Notes: generated by a model not told the origin, from the sequence alone. Shown: positions 21,101-29,801, counted from the stretch's first letter. The stretch: 46,442 nucleotides of DNA from Gammaproteobacteria bacterium (GCA_003252455.1 QKED01000051.1:1-46442), one strand, 5' to 3'. Numbers and translations: made by a program.

Positions 21101-21769
21101 ATGGCCAATTTGGACTTCGATACCGCCCGCCACAACATGATCGAACAGCAGATCCGTCCTTGGGATGTGCTCGACCAGCAGGTGCTCGACCTCATCGCCA
21201 ATACCCCGCGAGAGGATTTCGTCCCCGACGCATACCGCACCCTCGCCTTCCAGGATATCGAGATCCCCCTCGGCCATGGCGAGACCATGCTGGCACCGAA
21301 GATCGAGGCCAAGCTGCTCCAGGCCCTGCGCATCCTGCCGGACCACAGGGTGTTGGAGATCGGCACCGGCAGCGGCTATCTCACCGCCCTCCTCGCCCGC
21401 TCTGCGCACCGTGGCAGTGTGCTCAGCATCGACCTGCACAACGACTTCACCGCCGAGGCGGCCAACCGCCTGAGTGCCGCCTCCATCCGCAACGTCACCC
21501 TCGACAACGGCAACGCTGCCAGCGGTTGGGCCGGCCAGGAGCGCTTCGATATCGTCGTGGTCGGCGGCTCCGTGCCCGAACTCAATAGCGGTCTGAAGGA
21601 GAACCTCAAGGTCGGTGGACGCATGTTCGTGGTGGTCGGTGACGCCCCGGTGATGGAGGCGACCCTCGTCACCCGTGTCAGCGAGCGCGAATGGCGGCTT
21701 GAGGTGCTATTCGAGACCGTCCTCCCGGCCCTGCAACACGCCCCTCGCACCCAGCGCTTCGTGCTTTAA
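21101..21769 (+). CDS. Protein-L-isoaspartate O-methyltransferase-like protein
   Basis: A 222-residue SAM-dependent methyltransferase of the Pcm family. The N-terminal part reads MIEQQIRPWDVLDQQVLDLI with TPREDFVPD, then the SAM motif VLEIGTGSGYLTALLA near residues 86-101 and FDIVVVGGSVPEL. The family role is repair of isoaspartyl residues in damaged proteins. However, this group, found upstream of tolC in several proteobacteria, differs from the classic Pcm next to surE/rpoS, and its real substrate may differ. It is divergent from thiC, and followed by tolC after 236 bases on the same strand. Confidence 0.82.
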   Translation: MANLDFDTARHNMIEQQIRPWDVLDQQVLDLIANTPREDFVPDAYRTLAFQDIEIPLGHGETMLAPKIEAKLLQALRILPDHRVLEIGTGSGYLTALLARSAHRGSVLSIDLHNDFTAEAANRLSAASIRNVTLDNGNAASGWAGQERFDIVVVGGSVPELNSGLKENLKVGGRMFVVVGDAPVMEATLVTRVSEREWRLEVLFETVLPALQHAPRTQRFVL

Positions 21770-21838
21770 AAGATGTGAACTCCTCCACCCTAGAAGCGAA
21801 AGGAAACGTCAAGTTGCGATAATCGCCCTCGCATGGGC

Positions 21839-21866
21839 TTGCACAACTATAAGATCGGCCTAATAT
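21839..21866 (+). promoter_or_regulatory. Possible tolC promoter
   Basis: TTGCAC (21839-21844) and TAATAT (21861-21866) are 16 bases apart in the gap before tolC. Each matches the sigma-70 consensus only partly. Confidence 0.25.
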
Positions 21867-22005
21867 AGCCGCTAACCCATAGAAATTGCGGTGGATTTCG
21901 AGTCGATAACGACCCGAATCCGACTGGCCGACGGGCCGGTCTCCCCCCTTTATCCCTTGGTATCCGCCTGCTGCGGATACCCGCCCATGCGAGGTCTATA
22001 CAGCG

Positions 22006-23316
22006 ATGCGCCACACCCTTTCCACCAGTCTCGGCCTGCTCGGCCTCCTGGTCAGCGCCACTGCCGGCGCGGAAGATCTCCTCGAACTCTACCAGCAGGC
22101 CCAGCGAAGCGATCCGCAGCTGCGCGCCGCCGAGGCCGCCTATCAGGCCGCCAGCGAGGGGCGTCCCCTGGCCCGTTCCAGCCTGTTGCCACAGATCAAC
22201 CTCTCCGCCAACATCGCGCGCAGCTACAGCGATATCAAGCAACCGGCCAGCGCCGAGAAGACCTACACCACCACCGGTTACAGCTTGAGCCTCTCCCAGG
22301 CCCTCTACCATAAGGACTACTACGTCCAACTGGAGCAGGCCGACACCCAGATCGCCCAGGCCGCTGCCCAGCGTGACGCCGCCGACCAGGGCCTGCTGCT
22401 GCGCACCGCCGACGCCTACTTCAGCGTACTGCGCGCGCAAGACAACCTCGCCTCGGCACAGGCCGAAAAGAAGGCGGTCGAGCAACAGCTCAAGCAGACC
22501 AAGCAGCGCTTCGATGTCGGCCTCATCGCCATCACCGACGTGCACGAGGCCCAGGCGCGCTACGACGCCACGGTGGCCGCCGAGATCGTCGCACGCAACG
22601 CCGTGGATACCGCCCGCGAGGGTCTTCGCGAGATCACCGCCACCATCCCCGACTCACTGGCCAAGCTCAATGGCGAGATGCCGCTGCTCACCCCGGAACC
22701 GGCCAACATCGACGAGTGGGTCGAGACCGCCCTGGCCGAGAACCTCTCCCTCATCGCGACCCGTGCCTCGGTGACCCTGGCCGATCAGACGCTGCAGCGC
22801 GTCTCCGCCAGCAGCAACCCGACCCTGGACCTGGTGGCGAGCCACGCCTACAGCGACCAGAGCGACGTCAGCGCCTCCGGCGTCGAGGGCAACACCACCA
22901 GCGTCGCAATTCAGTTCTCCCTGCCGCTCTATACCGGTGGACGCATCACCGCCCAGAGCCGTCAGGCTCGCGCCCAACTGGTGCAGGCGCAGGAGGGGCT
23001 CGATCAGCAGGTGCGAGCCACCGAGCGTGAGGTGCGTAGCGCCTACCTCGGCGTTCTCGCCGCCAAGAGCCAGGTGCAGGCACTCAAACAGTCGCTCGCC
23101 TCGGCCCAGACGGCACTGCGTGCCACCGAGGCGGGGTTCGAGGTGGGCACCCGTACTGCCGTCGACGTGCTCGACTCCCAACGCGCCCTCTACGCCGCGC
23201 AGAGCAACTACGCCGGTGCCCGCTATGACTACCTGATCGCGACCCTGGCCCTCAAGCAGGCCGCTGGCACCCTGGCACTGACCGACCTTGAGGCGATCAA
23301 CCAGTGGCTCGACTGA
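22006..23316 (+). CDS. tolC: TolC-family outer membrane efflux protein
   Basis: An outer-membrane channel of 436 residues that serves type I secretion and RND/MFS efflux pumps. A signal peptide covers residues 1-22 (cleavage after AGA), and the mature protein starts EDLLELYQQAQRSDPQL, the usual TolC N-terminus. Two homologous halves of long helices with beta strands are visible: QALYHKDYY with RTADAYFSVLRAQ in the first, and LPLYTGGRITAQ with AYLGVLAAKSQVQAL in the second. The equatorial FEVGTRTAVDVLDSQRALY is typical. It ends near a GC-rich hairpin. No pump genes are adjacent. Confidence 0.93.
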   Translation: MRHTLSTSLGLLGLLVSATAGAEDLLELYQQAQRSDPQLRAAEAAYQAASEGRPLARSSLLPQINLSANIARSYSDIKQPASAEKTYTTTGYSLSLSQALYHKDYYVQLEQADTQIAQAAAQRDAADQGLLLRTADAYFSVLRAQDNLASAQAEKKAVEQQLKQTKQRFDVGLIAITDVHEAQARYDATVAAEIVARNAVDTAREGLREITATIPDSLAKLNGEMPLLTPEPANIDEWVETALAENLSLIATRASVTLADQTLQRVSASSNPTLDLVASHAYSDQSDVSASGVEGNTTSVAIQFSLPLYTGGRITAQSRQARAQLVQAQEGLDQQVRATEREVRSAYLGVLAAKSQVQALKQSLASAQTALRATEAGFEVGTRTAVDVLDSQRALYAAQSNYAGARYDYLIATLALKQAAGTLALTDLEAINQWLD

Positions 23317-23336
23317 TCGAGCAAGGCACCTGATTG

Positions 23337-23359
23337 AGGCGGCCCGCAGCGGGCCGCCT
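23337..23359 (+). terminator. GC-rich hairpin after tolC
   Basis: A perfect 10-bp stem (23337-23346 with 23350-23359) and CAG loop start 21 bases after the tolC stop. No T-run follows, so it may act as a Rho-assisted or partial terminator before the next gene. Confidence 0.5.
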
Positions 23360-23440
23360 ACCCCATCGTAGCGGTTGTCGCCACGCCATCCGCCTGACAC
23401 ACTACGCCCCTGTCCTTCACCGCGCAGGGGAGATGCCCGC

Positions 23441-24007
23441 ATGAGTTACCGCCCGCTGATCAACTGCACACCGCAGAGCCAACTGCTGCTGATCGACCTC
23501 CAGACACGCCTCGCCTCCAGCATGGAGCCAAACGAGAAGGCCCAGGTAATCCGCAACAGCCACGCCCTCGCCGAGGCGTCACGCCTGCTCTCTATCCCCC
23601 TCTATATCAGCGAGCAGTACCCCAAGGGACTCGGCCCAACCGTAGATGCCCTGCAGGAGCACACCCAGCACGCCCGCCAGTTGGCGGAGAAGACCAGCTT
23701 CAGCTGCGTCGCCTGCAATGCGTTCACCGAACTCCTGCCCGCCGACCAGCGCCCGCAGATCATCATCACCGGCATGGAGGCACACATCTGTGTGCTGCAA
23801 ACCGCCGTCCAGTTGCATGAGAACAACTACCAGGTCTTCGTCGTCGCCGATGCGGTCTGCTCACGCAACCACTTCCATCGAGACAACGCCCTACAACGCC
23901 TCTCCAGCATCGGTATCACGGTGACCAACACCGAATCGGTACTGTTCGAGTGGATGCGTGACGCCAAGCACGAGCAGTTCAAGGCCATCTCCGCCTTGAT
24001 CAAGTAA
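23441..24007 (+). CDS. Isochorismatase-like cysteine hydrolase (YcaC type)
   Basis: A 188-residue cytosolic hydrolase of the isochorismatase-like superfamily. The catalytic triad is in place: Asp19 in LLLIDLQ, Lys84 in EKTSFS, and Cys117 in GMEAHICVLQ. The distribution matches YcaC-type members of unknown physiological substrate, rather than true isochorismatases or nicotinamidases. ATG at 23441 follows AGGGGAGA at a normal distance, and an upstream extension lacks such a site. It is followed after 24 bases by the hemerythrin gene, so the two may share a transcript. Confidence 0.85.
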   Translation: MSYRPLINCTPQSQLLLIDLQTRLASSMEPNEKAQVIRNSHALAEASRLLSIPLYISEQYPKGLGPTVDALQEHTQHARQLAEKTSFSCVACNAFTELLPADQRPQIIITGMEAHICVLQTAVQLHENNYQVFVVADAVCSRNHFHRDNALQRLSSIGITVTNTESVLFEWMRDAKHEQFKAISALIK

Positions 24008-24031
24008 CCCCAGCGACCGAAAGCGACCCTC

Positions 24032-24565
24032 ATGAGTGACTCCCTCCTCGGCCCTGCGGCCCCCGATTTCGACGACCCCCTCGGACTGCTGCGTGCCTGC
24101 CATCAGCGTATCCGCCTGCAGTGCGATGGGCTGCTGCGCCTGGCCTCACACATCGCGGAGCAGGGCATGGACGAGGAGGCCAAGAGGAGTGCGGGGACCA
24201 TCTACCGCTACTTCTCCACTGCAGGCAAACACCACCACGAGGACGAGGAGAAAGACCTCTTCCCGCACCTGGCACGCACCTCACTCAAGCTCGCCGACCG
24301 CGTACACCGCCTGCGCAAGGAGCACGCCGAGCAGGATGCGCTCTGGGCCGAGCTGGGGCCTCTGCTGATCCGCACCCGCCCCATCGACGATCCAGCGCAC
24401 TTCGTCACCCTCTGCCAGCAGTTTGCCGAGCACAATCGCCGCCACGCCGACTTCGAGGACGAAGAGATCCTCGACGTGGCGCAGCACATCCTCTCGGCGC
24501 GCGAGCTGAAGGGGCTGGGCCAGAAGATGGCCGAGCGCCGCGGGGTCCGGCAACCCATCGCCTGA
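24032..24565 (+). CDS. Hemerythrin-domain protein
   Basis: A 177-residue protein with a four-helix hemerythrin fold expected to bind a non-haem di-iron centre. Candidate ligands are visible: the early His in LRACHQRI near residue 24, HHHEDEEKDLFP near 67-78 with His and Glu, His in RLRKEHAEQ near 98, and HNRRHADFEDEEIL near 133-146 with His and Glu. Bacterial members take part in oxygen, NO or iron-related responses. It sits between the isochorismatase-like gene and an acyltransferase gene (2-base gap to the GTG start of the latter), so it is probably part of one operon. Confidence 0.85.
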   Translation: MSDSLLGPAAPDFDDPLGLLRACHQRIRLQCDGLLRLASHIAEQGMDEEAKRSAGTIYRYFSTAGKHHHEDEEKDLFPHLARTSLKLADRVHRLRKEHAEQDALWAELGPLLIRTRPIDDPAHFVTLCQQFAEHNRRHADFEDEEILDVAQHILSARELKGLGQKMAERRGVRQPIA

Positions 24566-24567
24566 TC

Positions 24568-25494
24568 GTGGCCGAGTCTCCCCCTTCCACGGCAGGCGTG
24601 CTCCTCGCCCCACGCCACTGGCCCACCTGGTTGGCGCTGGGCCTCCTGCGCCTGCTGATCAGGCTGCCTTACCGCACACAGATGCGCCTCGGTCGCGCCC
24701 TCGGTCGACCGTTGATGCACCTGCTGGCGCGGCGCCGACACATCGTCGAGGTGAACCTCGACCTCTGCCTACCCGACCTCCCCACCGAGCAACGCGAGCG
24801 CATCATCCGGGCGCAGTTCGAGGGCATGGGCATGGCGCTGTTCGAGAGTGGCCTGGCCTGGTGGGGGAGGCCTGAACGGCTGGCGCGCCTCGGCACACTG
24901 CACGGCATCGAACACCTGCACAACGCCGCCGCCTTGGGACGTGGCGTGATCCTGCTCAGCTGCCATATGCTCAGCCTGGAGATCGGCGGACGCCTGCTCG
25001 CCCCTCAGCAGCCGTTCCAGGTGATGTACAAGGAGCAGCGCAAGAACCCTCTGTTCGAGGCGGTGATGTCCACGGCGCGGCGCACCCACTACATTCGCGC
25101 CGTACAGCGCCACGACGTACGCGGAATGCTCCGTGGCCTCCGGGAGGGTCTGGTCTGCTGGTACGCCCCGGACCAGGACTTCGGTGAGAAGAACGCCGTC
25201 TATGCCCCCTTCTTCGGCGTACCCACCGCCACCGTCACCGCCACCAGTCGGTTCGCGCGCATGACCGGCGCCCGTGTGGTCCCCTACTACCCAGTGCGCC
25301 GTGCGGATGACAGCGGTTACGACCTCTACATCCTCCCCGCCTGGGAGCACTTCCCCAGCGATGACGAGGTGGCCGATGCCACCCGCGTCAACCAGTTCAT
25401 CGAGGCGGCGGTACGTGAGCACCCAGAGCAGTACCTCTGGCTCCATCGGCGCTTCCGCTCACGCCCGGACGGCGGCCCCGACCGCTACGCATGA
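24568..25494 (+). CDS. lpxL: Lipid A lauroyl/palmitoleoyl-type acyltransferase (LpxL family)
   Basis: An inner-membrane acyltransferase that adds a secondary acyl chain to Kdo2-lipid IVA. The protein of 308 residues fits LpxL (306 in E. coli). It has an N-terminal hydrophobic helix (WLALGLLRLLIRLPY), the HX4E catalytic motif (HMLSLE within SCHMLSLEIGG), and the later conserved blocks VCWYAPDQDFG and YLWLHRRFRSRPDG. I chose GTG at 24568, two bases after the hemerythrin stop; the next in-frame ATG at 24682 would remove the membrane helix. Whether it acts as LpxL or LpxM cannot be decided. It overlaps waaA by four bases (ATGA). Confidence 0.88.
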   Translation: MAESPPSTAGVLLAPRHWPTWLALGLLRLLIRLPYRTQMRLGRALGRPLMHLLARRRHIVEVNLDLCLPDLPTEQRERIIRAQFEGMGMALFESGLAWWGRPERLARLGTLHGIEHLHNAAALGRGVILLSCHMLSLEIGGRLLAPQQPFQVMYKEQRKNPLFEAVMSTARRTHYIRAVQRHDVRGMLRGLREGLVCWYAPDQDFGEKNAVYAPFFGVPTATVTATSRFARMTGARVVPYYPVRRADDSGYDLYILPAWEHFPSDDEVADATRVNQFIEAAVREHPEQYLWLHRRFRSRPDGGPDRYA

Positions 25495-26738
25495 GCCGCG
25501 CCCACCGCCTGGACCGCTGGCGCTATCGTGCCCTGCTCACCCTGCTCGCGCCACTCATCCTCGCCTATACCTACTGGCAGGGGCGTAGACAGCGTGCAGC
25601 GGGTTACCTGCGTGGGCGTCTGGCCCTCACCCCGGCCTACACCAAAGATCGGCTCTGGATCCACGCCGCCTCGGTCGGTGAGGTCAACGCCGTACTGCCG
25701 CTCCTGCGTGCGCTGCGTGGGCGCCATCCCGAGTGGCCACTCCTGGTGACCACAACCACGCCGACCGGCGCGGCGGCGCTGAGGGCCGCGCTGGGTGAAA
25801 CGATCGACCACGCCTTTCTGCCCATCGACTGGCCATGTCGCGTGAGGCACTTCCTCGAACTACACCGCCCACGCGCCCTATTGCTGGTCGAGACCGAACT
25901 CTGGCCAAACCTCTACGCCGAGGTTGCCGCACGCAATCTGCCGCTTCTGATACTCAACGCCCGCTTATCGCCACGCACGCTCAACGCCGCCCCCTGGTTG
26001 CGCCGCCTCTATGCCGAGACACTCGGCCACGTCACACGGCTCCTCGCCCGCGATCAGGCCGACCTTGAGCGCTATCTCGCCCTGGGTATGCCCAGCGCGC
26101 GGGCCGAGGTCCTAGGCAACCTGAAGTTCGCCGCCTCAGATACACCAGCACCAGAGCCGATGGTGCTGGGCCGCGACTATCTCCTGCTCGCCTCCAGTCG
26201 TGAGGCAGAGGAGCGGCTCATCGTGGAGCAGTGGCTCAAACTCCCCGAGCCCCCCCTGTTGGTGATCGCCCCTCGCCATCCTCGACGTGCCGAGGTGATC
26301 CTGCGAGACCTGGCCCCGTTCGAACAGCCGGTCGCCCGGCGCAGCCTCGGTGAGCCTGTCGCGGCGGGGACCCGGATCTATCTGGCCGACACCTTGGGCG
26401 AGCTGGGCCACCTTATCGCGGGGGCCCGCTTGGTGGTGATGGGCGGTTCGTTCGTCGCCAAGGGCGGCCACAACCTACTGGAGCCTGCCGCATTGGGCAA
26501 GGCGGTCATCGTCGGGCCACACATGGAGAACTTTGCCAGTGAGACGGCCCGACTGAAGGAGGCAGGGGGGGTGTTGCAATTAGCGGGGGCAGACGAGTTG
26601 GCCACCGCCCTATCCAAGCTCTGGGACGACCCGCTGGCCTTGGCACGCCTAGGCCAACAGGCCCGCTCCCTCATGCAGCGTGAGGCCTCGGTCATCGAAC
26701 GTTACATGGTCGCCATCCAGCAGGCCCTCGCTACATAG
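25491..26738 (+). CDS. waaA: 3-deoxy-D-manno-octulosonic acid (Kdo) transferase
   Basis: Transfers Kdo from CMP-Kdo to lipid IVA at the inner face of the inner membrane. The 415-residue protein has the family length. It shows an N-terminal membrane helix (YRALLTLLAPLILAYTYW), the catalytic Glu in ASVGEVNA near residue 64, VETELWPN, and the C-terminal nucleotide-binding VMGGSFVAKGGHNLLEPAALG with HMENF. Start ATG overlaps the end of the acyltransferase gene (ATGA), so lipid A acylation and Kdo addition are co-translated in this organism. Confidence 0.95.
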   Translation: MSRAHRLDRWRYRALLTLLAPLILAYTYWQGRRQRAAGYLRGRLALTPAYTKDRLWIHAASVGEVNAVLPLLRALRGRHPEWPLLVTTTTPTGAAALRAALGETIDHAFLPIDWPCRVRHFLELHRPRALLLVETELWPNLYAEVAARNLPLLILNARLSPRTLNAAPWLRRLYAETLGHVTRLLARDQADLERYLALGMPSARAEVLGNLKFAASDTPAPEPMVLGRDYLLLASSREAEERLIVEQWLKLPEPPLLVIAPRHPRRAEVILRDLAPFEQPVARRSLGEPVAAGTRIYLADTLGELGHLIAGARLVVMGGSFVAKGGHNLLEPAALGKAVIVGPHMENFASETARLKEAGGVLQLAGADELATALSKLWDDPLALARLGQQARSLMQREASVIERYMVAIQQALAT

Positions 26739-26872
26739 CGCAACCGAGGCGATGGAGGCATGCGCAAAGCGCTGTACCGCCACCAATCCCAGGGTTCAGA
26801 GGGCTGCAATCGGCCATGCGTACACATCGCTTCTGAGTCCCTTCTGACTCCCTGGGGTAGACAAACGCCCTA

Positions 26873-26907
26873 GGGACGCCAACCCACCAGCGGCTGCTTG
26901 GCGTTCC
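26873..26907 (+). terminator. Inverted repeat beyond waaA
   Basis: GGGACGCCAA (26873-26882) and TTGGCGTTCC (26898-26907) pair over 9 of 10 positions with a 15-base loop, in the gap between the convergent waaA and DUF123-type genes. There is no T-run, so function is uncertain. Confidence 0.3.
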
Positions 26908-26936
26908 TCCCCACCGGATAGCACCTCGGATTACCG

Positions 26937-27356
26937 TTACGCCTGTTCTCGTACAGGAAGCCGTCGGTAGAGGTGACTCGGGCAGCCCATGGTACAGTCG
27001 GTCGCGCCGAAACCAGGCAGTGGCGCTGCGTAGTGCGGGTCGCCTGCAAAGGCCTGGGAGAGGCGGCACTCTTGCGCGCCGGGGTATAGTTCGCGACGCG
27101 TCAACTTCACCTCTGGGTGCACCAGGAGGTAGTCGATATGCCAGTGGAGCTTGCCCACTTTTTCGCGCCCCAAACGGGTGTGCCGGTCAACCCGTTGCTG
27201 CAGACCGCGCAGGGCACTGCCGACGTAGAGGTAGTGCCCGGCACGCAACCGCTGCTCACCCAAGCGGCCAATGTGCACACAGATGGCGCGCGGCAGCCGT
27301 AGATGCAGCACGTACGCGCCGCTATTGCCCTCCACGCCCTGCGCCAGCTCAAGCAA
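26937..27356 (-). CDS. DUF123 / GIY-YIG-like domain protein
   Basis: A protein of about 139 residues that resembles the DUF123 family, a relative of GIY-YIG nucleases. It reads [21 protein letters not shown] at the first strands, [19 protein letters not shown] with the YVGSA motif in place of YIG, and [10 protein letters not shown]. Archaeal and bacterial members are usually uncharacterised. There is no ATG; I take TTG at 27356, inside the end of nagZ, and GTG at 27335 is the alternative. It is the last gene of a minus-strand operon (CYTH, L,D-transpeptidase, nagZ, this gene). A convergent waaA lies 198 bases away. Confidence 0.75.
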   Translation of the reverse strand: MLELAQGVEGNSGAYVLHLRLPRAICVHIGRLGEQRLRAGHYLYVGSALRGLQQRVDRHTRLGREKVGKLHWHIDYLLVHPEVKLTRRELYPGAQECRLSQAFAGDPHYAAPLPGFGATDCTMGCPSHLYRRLPVREQA

Positions 27357-28392
27357 AGAGGTCGTCACCACCCTGCCCCAAGGCGGCCAGTGCCGCACTC
27401 GCCTGCTTCCAGTGTTCACCGCCGGTAAGCTCCTGGCGGGTGAGCTTGTGCCGACCGTGCATGCGCGCCAGGCGACTGTAGACCACGGGGTTGGCACTCA
27501 CCTTGAGGTTGTCGAGCACCTTGATAGCCCCCTTACGGTGGTTGCAAATGAGCACCATGTCGACGCCCGCGTAGAGTGCCATCTCGGCCCGTGCCACGTG
27601 ATCGCCCACGACACCGGCCCCGGCCATGGAGAGGTCGTCACTGAAGATCACCCCCTGGAAGCCGAGCTTGATGCGTAGCACCTCGTGCAACCAGTAGTAG
27701 GAGAAGCCGGCCGGGTTGAGGTCGACCGCCTCGTAGATGACATGCGCGGGCATCACCCCGGCCAGACCATTGGCGATCATGCGCTCGAAGGGGATGATGT
27801 CCTCGGCCCAGATATCGACCAGGGGTCGCTTATCCACCGGCACCTCGACATGGGAGTCGGCACGCACCCCCCCATGGCCGGGGAAGTGCTTGCCCACCGC
27901 CGCCATGCCCGCCTCGCGCATGCCGAGCATGTAGGCCCCGGCCAGGTCGGCGGCGGCCTGCGGGTCGGAGTGGAAGGCACGGTCACCGATCACGCGACTC
28001 ACCGAGCGGTCGATATCGAGCACCGGGGCGAAGCTGAAGTCGACCCCCACCGCACGCAGCTCGCTGGCCATGAGCCAGCCCCCCTGCTGGGCCAGGTGGC
28101 GGGCCCGTTTCGGGTCTTTGTCGTAGATCTTGCCAAACTGGCGTGCGGCGGGCAGCGCGGTGAAGCCGTCGCGAAAGCGCTGTACCCGCCCCCCCTCGTG
28201 GTCCACTGCCACCAACAGCCCTGGGTCGTGCAGGGCATGGATCTCTTTGACCAAGGCGGCGAGTTGCTCCGGATTGGCATAGTTGCGGGTGAAGAGGATC
28301 ACCCCCCCCACCAGCGGGTGTTTGAGCAGCTCGCGCTCCTCCGGCTCCAGTTCAGTGCCTTTCAAGTCGAGCATTACCGGACCTAGGGTCAT
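27349..28392 (-). CDS. nagZ: Beta-N-acetylhexosaminidase NagZ
   Basis: A cytosolic glycoside hydrolase of family 3 that removes GlcNAc from recycled anhydro-muropeptides. At 347 residues it is typical for NagZ. Motifs include [11 protein letters not shown] near 63-73, [10 protein letters not shown] near 166-175 (His of the acid/base loop) with Asp179, and [10 protein letters not shown] containing the nucleophile Asp. An AAAGGAA site precedes ATG at 28392. It follows the L,D-transpeptidase gene after 27 bases and overlaps the DUF123-type gene downstream. The recycling theme is echoed by a MupP-type phosphatase gene at 34.9-35.6 kb. Confidence 0.96.
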   Translation of the reverse strand: MTLGPVMLDLKGTELEPEERELLKHPLVGGVILFTRNYANPEQLAALVKEIHALHDPGLLVAVDHEGGRVQRFRDGFTALPAARQFGKIYDKDPKRARHLAQQGGWLMASELRAVGVDFSFAPVLDIDRSVSRVIGDRAFHSDPQAAADLAGAYMLGMREAGMAAVGKHFPGHGGVRADSHVEVPVDKRPLVDIWAEDIIPFERMIANGLAGVMPAHVIYEAVDLNPAGFSYYWLHEVLRIKLGFQGVIFSDDLSMAGAGVVGDHVARAEMALYAGVDMVLICNHRKGAIKVLDNLKVSANPVVYSRLARMHGRHKLTRQELTGGEHWKQASAALAALGQGGDDLFA

Positions 28393-28419
28393 GGGGGTTC
28401 CTTTGCGTAGGGCGGTGGG

Positions 28420-28893
28420 TCAGCGGATCAGGATCGGACAATTATCCGGTAGGCGGGCGAACAGCTCCAAGAGCGGCGCGTCATGCATACGGATGCAGCC
28501 GTGGGAGCGCGGCACGCCCATCGGTTCACTGGAGGGGGTACCGTGGATGTAGATATAGCGGCGTAGGGTATCGACGCTACCACCCCGGTTACGCCCTGGC
28601 TCACAGCCGGTGAGCCAGAGGATGCGGGTGAGGATCCAGTCGCGCTCGGGGTGGCGTGCGGCCAGCTCGGGTGTGTAGATCTCCCCAGTGGGGCGGCGTC
28701 CAACGAAGACCGTGCCACGCGCACACCCCGCCCCGATACGGATGCGCAGGCGGTGCTCGCCCCGTGGCGTACAGCCGCTCCCCATCTGCTCACCGGCGCC
28801 ATTGAGGGCGGTGGAGACGGAGTACTCCGCCACCTGCCGCCCCTGCTCGATGAGCACGAGGTGCTGGTCGGCGATGGAGACCTCGCAGCGCAT
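28420..28893 (-). CDS. L,D-transpeptidase (YkuD) without signal peptide
   Basis: A protein of 157 residues that is nearly all YkuD domain. The catalytic pattern IHGTP near 116-120 and SHGCIRM near 130-136 is complete, with Cys133 as nucleophile. Known L,D-transpeptidases crosslink peptidoglycan or attach lipoproteins in the periplasm, but this protein begins MRCEVSIADQHLVLIEQ with no signal or membrane segment. Extending the start upstream gives no signal either. Thus it could act in the cytosol, for example on recycled muropeptides, or be exported in another way. ATG overlaps the CYTH gene stop (TGATG), and nagZ follows, which supports a recycling link. Confidence 0.85.
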   Translation of the reverse strand: MRCEVSIADQHLVLIEQGRQVAEYSVSTALNGAGEQMGSGCTPRGEHRLRIRIGAGCARGTVFVGRRPTGEIYTPELAARHPERDWILTRILWLTGCEPGRNRGGSVDTLRRYIYIHGTPSSEPMGVPRSHGCIRMHDAPLLELFARLPDNCPILIR

Positions 28894-29360
28894 CACCAGT
28901 CCTTGTAAGGGTGGTCGACCAGGGAGACGTTGTAGTAGCGCGCGTCGTGGGAGACATCCTCTCCGGCCCAAGGCGGGATGGAGAAGATCTCGTGCTCGTC
29001 GCTCAGCTCCACCTCGGCCACCACCAATCCGGCGTTGTCCCCCTCGAACACATCGACCTCCCAGACGTGGTGCCCATGCGGGACACAGTAGCGGGTCTTC
29101 GCGATAAGGGGCTTGGCGCAGAGTTGACTCAGCAGCTCATTGGCCTCGTCGACGGGTATCTCGTATTCGTATTCGAGGCGCTTGATACCGAGGGTAGCCC
29201 CCTTGATATTGAGCTTGGCCACCTCGCCCTCCAGACGCACGCGCACCGAGGCGTGCCCAGAACCGACCAGATAACCCTGGCGAAAGCGGGTGCCGACGTC
29301 GGCCTGCGTGCGCCAGCCCTCATCGGTGACGAGGAATTTGCGTTCGATCTCTGTGCCCAT
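28893..29360 (-). CDS. CYTH-domain protein (probable inorganic triphosphatase)
   Basis: A 155-residue protein of the CYTH/triphosphate tunnel superfamily. It has the N-terminal signature EIERKFLV at residues 4-11, paired basic and acidic residues on successive strands (VRVRLEGEVAKLNIKG, KRLEYEYEIP, KTRYCVPHGHHVWEVDVF), and EVELSDE near the end. Small bacterial members of this kind are mostly tripolyphosphatases and need Mg or Mn; adenylate cyclase activity is less likely. It is first in the minus-strand operon, and its stop overlaps the L,D-transpeptidase start. It is divergent from the cupin gene with a 72-base gap. Confidence 0.88.
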   Translation of the reverse strand: MGTEIERKFLVTDEGWRTQADVGTRFRQGYLVGSGHASVRVRLEGEVAKLNIKGATLGIKRLEYEYEIPVDEANELLSQLCAKPLIAKTRYCVPHGHHVWEVDVFEGDNAGLVVAEVELSDEHEIFSIPPWAGEDVSHDARYYNVSLVDHPYKDW

Positions 29361-29432
29361 GGGACTCTATCCTGTACGCGAATGTGGCCCCATGGTAGCC
29401 AATGGCCCCGAATCTGTTAACTGGAGAGATGC

Positions 29433-29798
29433 ATGACCCGTCCCACCAGCCATTACACCGACTGCACGCCCTACATCACCCGCGACGACTCCACCATCCG
29501 CGAGCTGCTCCACCCCCAACACCACCCGGTGCGCAATCAATCCCTGGCCGAAGCGCGCGTGCCAGTGGGGGGCGAGACGCTGCTGCATCGCCACCATGTA
29601 ACAGAGGAGCTCTACTACTTTTTGGCCGGGAGTGGCGAGATGCGCCTCGGCGATGAGCGCTTCACCGTGCAGGCGGGAGACGCCGTGGCCATCCCCCCCG
29701 GCACCGCGCACAGCCTCCTTAACACCTGTGAGGAGGAGCTGGTACTGCTCTGTTGCTGCGCACCGGCCTACCGCCACGAGGATACCGAGCTGCTCTAG
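29433..29798 (+). CDS. Small single-domain cupin protein
   Basis: A 121-residue cupin. Motif 1 is partly present as LLHRHHVTEELYYFLAGSGE (about 51-70), with His, His and Glu as metal ligands. Motif 2 is PPGTAHSLLN near residues 89-98, with the fourth His. It is followed by CCC in LLCCCAPAYRHED, which is unusual for a small cupin. The substrate is unknown; relatives are sugar-isomerase-like or dioxygenase-like. GAGAG before ATG at 29433 fits a ribosome site. It ends 3 bases from the convergent rlmD stop. Confidence 0.8.
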   Translation: MTRPTSHYTDCTPYITRDDSTIRELLHPQHHPVRNQSLAEARVPVGGETLLHRHHVTEELYYFLAGSGEMRLGDERFTVQAGDAVAIPPGTAHSLLNTCEEELVLLCCCAPAYRHEDTELL

Positions 29799-29801
29799 GC
29801 C

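Noticed and set aside
24121-24567. Long N-terminal extension of the acyltransferase
   Set aside because: It overlaps the hemerythrin gene in another frame and has an Arg/Pro/Ala-rich shadow composition; GTG at 24568 gives the normal family length.
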